64,000 bases of DNA from Vanilla planifolia (lineage: Eukaryota; Streptophyta; Magnoliopsida; Asparagales; Orchidaceae), in the NCBI GenBank assembly GCA_023846275.1, contig JAIUJO010000143.1, positions 1,158,001-1,222,000 of the forward strand. Direction: 5' to 3'. The translations under genes and the position numbers were made by a program. Below the pieces are notes generated by a model that saw only the letters and a program-made list of their open reading frames with translations, had not been told where the DNA came from and made no database searches. This document shows positions 12,166 through 22,589 of this stretch, piece by piece. Within the stretch, counting starts at the first letter, position 1; each line of letters starts with the position of its first letter.

Positions 12166-15100
12166 AAATTGTTAGGATAATTATATTCTAAGATAGTTAG
12201 GAAACTAAATGCAACATCTCCAATCATTAAATATGGTATGAACTGAGTTCTTTTACAAAGCACACTAAAACCATAAAAATAAAAATATTGAAATTTTGCA
12301 AAAAATATTTAATTCGATAGACCTTCTCTAAATGAGTCCAACATTCTCTCCTTCATCTTGATTATATCTCGATTAAAACTATTGCAAATTATAAAAACTA
12401 AAAACATAAATAATAAAAATAAATTAATACTTTAATATTCAGAAAATGAATATTGGCTAATATGAGTTAAACAAAAAAAATATAATATAACAAAATCAAA
12501 GATATGCAGGGGTCATAAAAGAGAAGAATCAGATAGCTCTATGACCTAACCAAAGAAAAAAGTTTGAAAAATATTAGATATAAATTTTTCGAAATGTTAC
12601 ATTCCATAATTTTAATGAGTTTGAGCATAACATTCTTGATCAATAAATTAGGTATAATTCAAAATTCATTTAAAAAAAGTGCTAACTCCCTACAGATTAA
12701 AATTTTTAAAATATCAATAAAATATTTTAAAACACAATCAATATTTAATTAGATAATGGTAGTCCAGCATAATCTAGTGAAGCTTTTTCATCTAAATTAG
12801 ACATCTTGTGGGTTTCTTTTAATTATTGTATAAAAGAAGAATAAATATATTAATAAATTACATTAATATTAAGTAAATATTTATTTAAGCTAAAAGAGAT
12901 AAATTTAAATATTTATTATAACCAAATGAAAGTTATAGAGGTCACATGATAGGAGATTTAGAGTTGCATTAAAATTTAACCAAATAAAAAAAACACTTTG
13001 AAGGAATGAGATAAATTGTACTAGAAAATATACATTCTAAGATACTAAGAAGATCGAGTGAAATATCCTTAGTTGTCAAATTGGGTACCACTTGCACCAT
13101 CTTGTAAAGCATTCCAAAACCCCCAGAATAAAATATTTAATACTATAAAACTAAATATTTAATTATGAATAGCTTAATGACATGAGTCTAATGGCATTCT
13201 TTCACCTTGATTAGCCTTTATTTGGAATTATAATGATTTAGCAAAGCAAAAAATCATAAATTGTAATCAACTTTTATTTCAATATTAAGGTAATAAGTGT
13301 TATAATAAAAATGAGATTATTTGTAACAAAGTAATACAAGAAAATCAATATATGAAAAGCTCACACGGTAGGAGATTTATAGTAACATATTAATATAATC
13401 TTAAGTAAATATCTACTAATAGTGGAACAAGTTAGATTGAAATAATATATGTATGAAAATTAATGTGATGAAAAGCTCACACGATAGGAGATTTAGAGTA
13501 ACATAGTAATATAACTTATGTAAATATGTACTAATAGTGGAACGAGTTAGATTGAAATAATATAATGCTATCAAATAAAGAGATGTAATGCCAATAAGAG
13601 ATGGTATTTGTGTTACGTTCAATATAACATAATCAAAGAAAACAATTTAAGAAATAGGACGCATATTAAGGGAAAGTAATATTCCAAGACACAAATGAGA
13701 TTTAGTAGAACAACCTTGATTATCAAATAAGGTGTGAATCAAAATATATTTTAAATCTTATGAAAATCATAGAAAATAAACAATAAAAAACATAAAATAT
13801 GTTGTTTAATTTGAGTGAGGTCATCAAGATGAGTCCAACGACTCTAATTTTGTCTTGATCAAACATTGCTTTGACCTCAATTAGAATAAGTGGAAATAAT
13901 AGTAATGATAATAATAAGGTTATACATGTTAAGTCTAATATCAATTTAATTAAAGTAGTGTGATATAAAAAAATCAAAGAATATGATACTTAGATATTGA
14001 GAAATTAGAGTTCCACAATAATATATTCAAATCAAGATGGAACATTTGACAAAATGAAATAATTTATGCAATAGAGTTACCTTCAAACATATAAAGGAGA
14101 TCAACTATAGCATTCTCAATCATGATATCAAGTATAAATTCAAATTGCTCATAAAGTTTTCCAACATTATCGTAAATAAAAATTTTATATAACATAAAAC
14201 AAATACTTAATTCTAACAACGCTCATCGAGGCAAGTCCAACTATCTTTTTTCCATCCCTATTGTACTTCGTTTGAAATTGCAACAAATTACAAAAGTAAA
14301 TGAACTTAAATAATAGTGAATTATTATTTTAATGTTAAGTAGATATATATTTCAAAACTAAAAAGATATAAATTGAAGTAAAGTAATATAACCAAATTAA
14401 GGCTATGTAATGGTCAATAGTAGAACATTTAGAGTTGCAATATAATACAAGCAAATCAAAATAAAGAACATGAATGAATGTGCTAAATAATTCAAGAAAT
14501 GTTTTATCAAAGATGCTAAACAAATCAAATGAAAGATTCTTGATAACTAAATCAGCAGTGAATCAAAAAATCCCCAAAGTATGCTAAAATCATTGGAAAT
14601 GAATTATATTAAAAAATAAAAATTAATATTTAATTGGATAATGCTCATTATATGATTCTAACGAGATTTGTTTCACCTCAATTATACCACTTTTGTAATT
14701 ACTATGAATAAACAAAATAAATTACCTTAAATAATAATAAATTGTTATTTTCATATTAAGTAAAAGTATATTAAAGTAGATAGAAGTTAATTTGAAACAA
14801 TGGTGCATAACAAAATAAAAAACATGTGGAGATCACATGAGAAGAGAATTAGTGTCACATAACAATATAATCATATTAAAGGAAAAACTTTAATAAATAA
14901 GAAAAATTGTAATGAATATTTTTTTCAAATTGAGTGTAATATGCTCATTCATGAAGTTATTTAAGAATCAAAATGTCTAATAAAGCTTGAAGGGTCCTGA
15001 ACAAAACTTATTAAAAAATGTTTAATTAGATAGAGTTTATTGAGATGGGTCCAATGACTTTTGTTTGATCTTTATTAGGCCTCATTTGAAATTATTTCAA

Positions 15101-18100
15101 ATTATAAAAATAAATAATAAAAATAATAATAAATTGTTATGTTAATATTAAGAAAATAAATATTAAAGAAAAACAAAGATAAATTGAAGAAAATTAATAT
15201 AATAAAATTAATGTAATACAAAGGTCACATGATAAAGAGTTTTAAATTTACATTGTAATATAACAAAATGAAAGTAAAAAATTTCAAGAACTAAAATTAA
15301 TTATTTAGGAATATTATGGTCCACTATTGCATGCAGATTTAGTGTAACATCCATATTTGTTAAATTAAATAGGAATTAAAAGTACTCAAAGGAAATGTTA
15401 AAATACTAAAAAATAAAATATCTAAAATAGAACATTGAATATTTATAGAGATTGTTGAGATCAGTTCAATGACGTTAATTTTGTCCTAATCGAATGTTGT
15501 TCAAAATGTCTATGAATGCTCATAGAAAATAAACATAAATGATAATAAAATATGATTTTATTATTATGTAAATATATATTAAAGTTTAAATGAGGTTGAT
15601 TAAATTAGTATATTACAACCAAATCAAAGTGAAATAACATGCACACGAGAAGAAATTTAAAGTTACATAGTAATATAGAAAAAAGTTAAAGTATGGTAAA
15701 TTTGCCTAGAAAGTTCTAATCTAAAATACAAAAGAATTTGGGTCTTACATCCTCAATCATCATGTTATAGATGAAGTATAATTTCTTATAAAATGAGCAA
15801 AAATCATAGCTCCAAAAATATTTAAAATATATAAAAACAAATATTTAATTTGATAGAGCTAGTTGAGATGACTCTAATGAGCTTTCATCTATCTCTATCA
15901 AACATGATTTAGAATTCTTGTGAATTTATTTTGTTAAATAAGAATTAATAATAAAAAAGTATAATTGGGATATTAAGTTATTTTATTACAAAGCTAAAAT
16001 ATGTTAAATTAAAGCAATGTAATATAAGAAAATAGAAATGATGTAATGGTCAAATGAGGAAATGCTAGATTTTTATGGGAAAAGTAGCAATTTAAACAAA
16101 AAAATTGAAGAAAAATAATTTTAACATGAAAGTTCCGTTCGAATACTAACACCATTGACTTTAAAAGCCTCGGTAAACAACTTAGGGTACAAACTAAAAT
16201 ACCTTATAAAGTGTCATAAAATAATTGCAAATAAAATTTATAAAAATATATAAATGTATTTTTTAAATGGATAGTATTTGTTGGGAAGAGTCTAGTGGTG
16301 CTTGTTTTGTCTTCAATGGACTTCGTTTAGAATTACAATAAATTATTAAAAAACATAAATACAAATAGTAATAAATTTTTTTATTTAATGTTGAATGAAT
16401 TTATGTTATTGTTGGAATACGACAAATTGAAGCAATGTATGATAACTAAGTTAACATGATGTAAAGGTCACACAAGGTTGGAATTTGAGCTTGATAGTTG
16501 TAAAACCAAAAGAAAGAAAACAATTTGGGGAAATAAGATAAGTAATACAAGAAAATTACATTCTAATCATGAGATATAGTGTTATGTCCTTTATCGTTAA
16601 GTAAGGTATGAGTTAAAATCTCATTTAAAGAATTCTAGAATTATAAGAAATAAAATACTTCAAAAAGATTGTAAAAAAAATACTTAATCAGATAGAGCTC
16701 ATTAAGATGATCAAGATGACTTTTGTTTGGTCAGAATTGAACCTCAATTTTAATTACTATAATTTTTTAAATTTAAATAAATTTAAATGATAACAAATTA
16801 TTGTTTGAATATTAAGTAAACAAACATTAAAGTTGAATTGATGTAAAACAACACAATATAATATAGCAAAACAAAAAAGTCATATAAGCTCACGTAATAA
16901 GAGAAATATAACCAAATCAAAGAAAAATATTTGAAAAAAATATGACAAATATTAGTAGAACATTAAATTCAAAGATACTAAGAAGATGGACTATAATAGC
17001 CTCAATTATCAAATTAGGTATGAATCAAAATATTTCTTAAACCATTTTAAAAAACTAAGTGAAATATTTTAAAGTATAAACAATAAATATTTAATTTGAT
17101 AGTGTTCATTAAGTTGAGTCAAAGAGCATTGGTTTCATCTTCATTAGACCATGTTTTGAATTATTATTAATTACCAAATTCAATAAGTATAAATAATGAC
17201 CAACTATTCTTTTGATATTCAAGAAATAAGTATTAAAGATGAAATAAAACTCATTAAAGAAATTGAATAAAATGAAATAAAACTAATATAATGCTCACAT
17301 GTGTTAGAATTTCCTAGTAATATAATCAAATTAAAGAAAACAAAATTGAAGAAATGAATTTAATTTTTTGTAAAAGTTGCATTCCATGATAGTACTGTAA
17401 TCGAGTGTAATATCTCTATTGTCAAATCAGTTACGAATAGAAATATCACCTAAAGCACAAAATAATTAAAATAATAAAATTTTTCAAGATTTAGAAATGA
17501 ATATTTAAATTAAACCACATTTATTTCTTCTTGATCATACCATGAATGGAAATATTGCAATTTACCAAAGAAAATAGATATAAATAATAATAAATTAACA
17601 TTTGTATATTGACTTTATATATATTAAAGTTTAAATGAGATAAATTGAAATAATATAACATAACTAAATGAGAGGTCGTGTACCATAGGAGTATAATGAA
17701 ACTTTATAGTAATGAGTAATTCATATTCGAGAGAAGTATTCTAAGATATTAAGGAAATCATGTGTAACATCCTACATAATCAAATAAGATACGAGTAAGC
17801 ATTTGGTATAAAGCTTGCCAAAACCCTAGAAAATAAAATATATAAAAAAGATAAAAAATAAAAAATTGATGCGATAGAGCTCATCATGTAGAGACCGATG
17901 AGGTTTGCTGCATCTTTATGAGACGTCCTTTAGAATTAGTATTTTTTATCAAAGTTAATAAGAATTAATAACCAAATTAAAGCATTGTAAATGTCACAAA
18001 ATAGTAGTGTTTGGGATACATATCAACACAACCAAATGAAATAAAGATATTTGAAGAATTATCATAAGTAGTATATGAAAGTTGCATTCCTAGACACTAA

Positions 18101-18666
18101 AGTGATCAAGAAAACATCCTCCACTATAAAAGTAAGTACTAATAATGAATATTTAATGTGATAGAGTTCATTGAGATGAGTCCAATCAAATTGTTTTCAT
18201 CTTTATCAGACTTATTTTACTAATTTCTACAAGTTGCAAAAGTAAACAAGCATAAATATTAATAAATTATTATTTTAGAATTAAATAAATATATTTTTAA
18301 GATAAAATGAGTTAAATTGAAGTAATGTAACATAATCTTATAAAAGCAATGTAAAGTTAACATGAATGGAGATTTAGAGTTTCATTGTAATATAACAAAA
18401 TCAAAGCAAAATATTTGATGAAATAAGAAAAATTTGATAGCATTATTACATTCCATGGTACTAAGGAGATTGGTTGCAACATCGTCATTAAAAAATCAAG
18501 TATGAAATGAAATATCTCATAAGGTGTATAAAGATAATATAAATTTTTTTAGGAATAAGAAAGAGAATAAATAATTGGATCGATCTCATTAAGTGGAATC
18601 CAACAACATCTATTTCATCTAACTTAGATCTGCTTCGATTGACAATGAATAACCATAGTAAATTCT
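12166..18666 (-). repeat. Diverged ~415-bp satellite array, block 2 (- orientation)
   Basis: The same monomer as block 1, but reverse-complemented. The anchor now reads like gatcgagtgtaacatcctcg followed by atcatcaaat. It is visible near 12211, 12625, 13050, 13715, 14105, 14530, 14930, 15330, 15737, 16150, 16570, 16985, 17400, 17757, 18105 and 18475, giving spacings mostly near 400-420 bp. The switch from + to - lies close to 12165: the + copy ends after its gcaacttttg phrase, and the - copy starts in the matching taaattgttaggataattat phrase, so the two halves meet tail to tail at nearly the same monomer position. The block ends where a gypsy LTR begins. Confidence 0.87.
13354..13577 (-). repeat. 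Local tandem duplication, 116-bp period, two copies
   Basis: The phrase gaaaagctcacacg starts at 13354 and again at 13470. The following text, including the rare phrase ctaatagtggaac, is kept in both copies with only a few differences. This is much closer similarity than between neighbouring monomers, so the duplication is younger than the array. Confidence 0.8.
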
Positions 18667-20090
18667 TGCACCACACATAACATAACATTTTAATATATGT
18701 GTTAATTACCTTAATATTATAATAATAAGAGTTTAAAAACAATTAAAAGACACTAACAACCTTATTATGTAAGGAATGATCATAAAACTTTCTCTATTTA
18801 TTTATTTTCAAATCATTTACTTATTGAAGTCTAACATATGAAACTACTATACCTTATAATTCAAATAGATAGAGTTTCCCCGAAAACTACTACTATTTCC
18901 TTTGTTTAAGTGATTAATTAATAATAATAATCATAACGGATAAAATATTTACATTGAGGACAAATCTAGAAATACAATTTCAAAATAATCAAACACTATA
19001 TACCCTAACATAACAAAATGTTTCCTATTCAAAAGATATCATAGTTTCCAATGCCTCATGATATAACAACATCCATAACTTTATAATTTGTTCAAGAAGT
19101 GTTACTTATAAGCTACAAAAGTAATAGAGTTTATAAATGATATAAATATAAATACATATATCGATGCATCACCTCAAATACAATAATCACTAGTCCTTTA
19201 TTATACATAAAAAGAAATATCACAATTTTCTATAAAAGAAGGTATAAAATGTAACTAAACCTAAAGTTTCTCTTCTCTTTGTGCATTAGAAGTTTGGCCT
19301 ATAATCTACATAAATAATAAGCTTGAATGCCTAGTAACTAAATTTACAAATGAACAATAAAATATGATAATAAGATAAACTATTAAAAAACAAATAAATA
19401 ATTCCAAGCAAGTTCTCATGATTATCTTCTAGAAATGTATATAAGCTCAGTTGGTAGAATCATGATATCAAGATTTAAAAAGTGATAAAATCTTATAAGA
19501 GCATGTGATCAAATGATGGAGTTGCATAAAATAATGAACACATAAAAAGATGCATAATTGTAGTTTGTAATATATTCATGCTTACATTTATTTGTCAATT
19601 ATAATTTATCTTATTGATCTAAAATCAATATCCTTTTATGTATTAAAACTACTTTGATCTAGTACTTTCTTAACTTTTTCAACCCATTATTATTTTGTAT
19701 ATATTTCATGACACTTATGAGATTCCAACTAATCTATAGCATATGAACATCAAGCACATTTTAAGCACACTTCATATCACATCGTCTAACATCATATAAT
19801 AGAGTATAAACCCAGCCAATAGGAATATCAAATAATGTTTGCCTCATAGTGGATCTCATCTTTAGGCTAAAATTTCCAAAGAAAACAACATTTTCTTGCC
19901 CCAGATTTGATGCAAAAAACTAAAAATCAATTCCTTTCAAGTTCTCTCAAAACAATGAGGAAAGAATTGCGAGAAGGTTGAACTTAATCATTGCATGTTC
20001 CCTTTTTAGTAACCTAATAGTCACTGTGTTCTTCTCATCAAATCCAAGAGGGATGAAATTGTAATAGCATCTCACGAGTTACCGATCTTA
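18667..20090 (-). repeat. 3' LTR of the gypsy element
   Basis: The left edge is set by tgcaccacac at 18667, which reads ...gtgtggtgca on the minus strand and so ends in the expected CA. It aligns with the 5' LTR end at 22590 (tatcacaccc). Collinear matches continue through gacactaacaa (18751 and 22843 or 22672), aatacaatttcaaaataatc (near 18971 and 22890), tagaatcatgatatcaagat and taacctaatagtcactgtg (20010, matching 24740). Beyond about 20090 I lose the alignment, so the upper edge is a minimum. It appears shorter than its partner because the 5' copy carries extra atcat-rich sequence. Confidence 0.68.
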
Positions 20091-20532
20091 AGCAAACTAA
20101 CTTTGTGATACTAAGACATGAGGATTAGGACAAAAATTACAAAGGGGTTAGATGACAAAGTGATGGATTAGATGAAATAATGGTTCCTTTCTTATTTTAG
20201 GGACCATATACACTGGAGTTTCTTAAGTGAGTCAAAGGTTAGGTGGTGAGGAACAGAGGCAAAGAAATGGGTCGATGACATGCATGACAAAAAAGAAGAA
20301 TTAACACTAGTACTTGTTGGGACGACTAAAATTAAACGTGGCTTTTTTAGTTTTTATATTATTTCCATTTTTTATTAATGATTTAGGTATTATTGATAAT
20401 TAATTTTTCTTTCATATTTTGTATTAAGTTCAATTAAATTTATTTTCACAATATAATTGTCACTTCAATTGGCAAGAGTATCGATCTTCGTTAAATAATT
20501 AAATTATGAATGTAAATGCAATGAGAATTTAG

Positions 20533-21441
20533 TTATTCTTTTGTCACCCAATAAACAAAATCATATCTTCTAATTCTCTCCTAGAAAGCATTTAAAGCAT
20601 CAATCTCCTTATCTTTTAGTAAAAATGTAACCCCAAGTTCCTCATTTGTTAACTTCATCGCCTTGAATTTTTTCAATATGTTGTTGTTCATAGTGTTTCT
20701 TTCCACAAACGTAGATCTTCTAAAGATCAAGCCTTTCCCCTTAATATCTTCTTTTATAATTTCCTAAAAACCCTTATATTCAAAAAATTTAGCTTGTAAT
20801 AAAGGATTCAATTTTATAATGTCATTAAGCATGTTCTCTATTAATTCCTTCTATTTAGTTGCATCTGTCCCATTTGAAACAAAAATATTTGAGCACATCT
20901 CATTCAAGTTTTCTCTAATATAGTCGTGCTCACTATTTCAGTATCTTACATTAAGTAGCACAAGTTCATGTTTCTTTCACATTTTGTAAAGAATCTTAGG
21001 AGAATTCAAAGTGATCCTTAATTTCAATATTTCACAACTCTTTTCTATAGCGACGCCAGTATAGTACCTCAAATTTGTATCTTCAATTCACTTTGGCTTC
21101 CTCAATCTTAGTTCAATAGCTTGCTTAAAAGGTTAAAAATATACTTCATCATATTCAAAACACTTTATTTTCCAAAACTTTTAGTTTTAAAATTATCCCT
21201 TCAATGTATGAATATAACTTAATTGGGTGAAGAACCTTGTCTTAGTAACACCAGCTACACTTCTATGTAATGATGAGTTTAGCTCATTTGTTATCAAAAT
21301 AATATATTCAATTGGTATAGCCTCAATCTTATCATTTCACTTTAAGCATCACCCTTCAATCACATTCTAAACAAATAATAATGCTAGTTAAAAATGCATC
21401 TATTCTTCTTTCTAATATATAATTGCTCTTATTTTAAACAT
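20533..21441 (-). pseudogene. Unassigned 303-codon decayed coding sequence, in frame throughout, about 16 in-frame stops
   Basis: Read from 21441 down to 20533 on the minus strand, one frame gives protein-like text across 909 bp with no frameshift but about 16 internal stops, a mix of TGA, TAG and TAA. Recognisable stretches include AIPIEYIILITNELNSSLHR (about codons 42-61), IEDTNLRYYTGVAIEKSCEI (about 119-138), NEMCSNIFVSNGTDATK (about 180-196) and KKFKAMKLTNEELGVTFLLK (about 254-273). The mix of charged, aromatic and hydrophobic residues is unlike random translation of AT-rich DNA. Many stops sit where Trp or Gln would be one G-to-A or C-to-T change away. I recognise no retroelement motif and cannot name the family. 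It could be a captured host gene, an extra retroelement ORF, or an insertion of other origin. The start at 21441 is simply the first ATG of the readable stretch. Confidence 0.55.
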
Positions 21442-21999
21442 GATGAAACTCAATAATATTTTGATTGATATATCATGAAAACTATTTAAAAATTAGTAAT
21501 TTTGATAAAAAATATTCATCACTTCTAATTAACAAAATTCTTATTGTTTATTAGATTTCATTACTAAATTGCAAAATAGATAATCATTTTTTGCAAATCT
21601 CAATTCAATATCTATAAATATATGCCTTATGAATGATTTGACCAACCTAAAATGGCAATTAAATCTTTCTCAACTTATCATTAGAATGCTTATTATAATT
21701 AAAAATCTTAAATACATAATTTCGTAGTTTATGAACACATATAATAAGATAATATCCTAATATTTCAGTCCAATATTTTCTTTTACTAATAAAGTACCAA
21801 GAGTCTAACTTTCATAACGATAAAGAAAATGGTAGCATATATAGAAACATAACAAAAAGATATTTAAAATATACATAGCTATTATTAGTTCTATTAAATT
21901 CAAGACTTTCTAAGAAGAAAGATCAATAACATCAAGGATTATAGACTTGTCAACATTAGCATTAAAAAGAATGATAATAGATGGATTACCTTTATCTAA

Positions 22000-22272
22000 T
22001 CATAAAAGTAATGAAGGCATCATTGTTTCACAGCTAACTTTAGCATAGTCTTTGGCTAAATGGCCATATTCTCTTGAAGTATAGCAATGCTTGAGTGCTC
22101 CTATAACAACCAAACAATTACCATGATGTAGTCTACTGCAATTAGTATAGTATGGCACTTTCTTTTTAAATGTCACAATAGAAGCAATACCTAAACTAGC
22201 TTCTATTCTTTGATTGGTAGGTGGATGAAAACAAATATTCTTTTTTCCTCTTCCCCACACTACATGATTCAT
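22000..22272 (-). pseudogene. gag: Gag zinc-knuckle remnant of a Ty3/gypsy element
   Basis: The 90-residue frame carries the double-finger C-terminus common in plant chromovirus-type gag proteins. The first half reads NCSRLHHGNC (Cys45 to Cys53) and the second GALKHCYTSREYGHLAKDY (residues 58-76). In the family the second unit is normally Cys-x2-Cys-x4-His-x4-Cys. Here the second Cys position is Ser66 and the last is Tyr76, while Cys63 and Gly70-His71 survive, so metal binding would be lost. The preceding KKNICFHPPTNQ is typical linker text. The frame lies about 300 bp downstream of the primer binding site on the same strand, where gag is expected, though the N-terminal capsid part is not readable. 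Protease should follow but is not recognisable. The Met at residue 1 is probably not the true start. Confidence 0.78.
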
Positions 22273-22574
22273 AAAGATCTATTACTCTCACAATTTAGAA
22301 CACTAAAATATTTTTTCTCGATTTTGTTAGACAAATTCTTTTTGCATAATTTTCTATGTTTAGCTCCTGCTTCAAAACTTTAACAAACATATAGGTTAAA
22401 GACTTAAAAAAAATTACATATAATGAAATATATGGATACAATGTATGCAATATATTAGTGTCCTAACTCATTTACTCACAAAATTATGGGCATAAGCCTC
22501 ACTCAATCTGGGGTATAAATAGTTATTAATTAAATTTCTCTAGATGATTAACTATCATCTATATGCTGTCGATT

Positions 22575-22586
22575 GCTCTGATACAA
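22575..22586 (-). other. Primer binding site, initiator tRNA-Met type
   Basis: The minus strand reads ttgtatcagagc, one mismatch from TGGTATCAGAGC, the usual primer site of plant LTR retrotransposons complementary to the 3' end of tRNA-iMet. It sits 3 bp inside the LTR edge at 22590 and upstream of the gag remnant, which fixes the element's direction. Confidence 0.82.
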
Positions 22587-22589
22587 TCT

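Noticed and set aside
18488..18742. 84-codon minus-strand frame
   Set aside because: It crosses the boundary between satellite and gypsy LTR (18667), so it is an accidental fusion of two non-coding sequences.
20533..21441. Alternative genetic code to explain in-frame stops
   Set aside because: All three stop codons occur within the frame, and nearby retroelement remnants show the same mixture; ordinary pseudogene decay is simpler.
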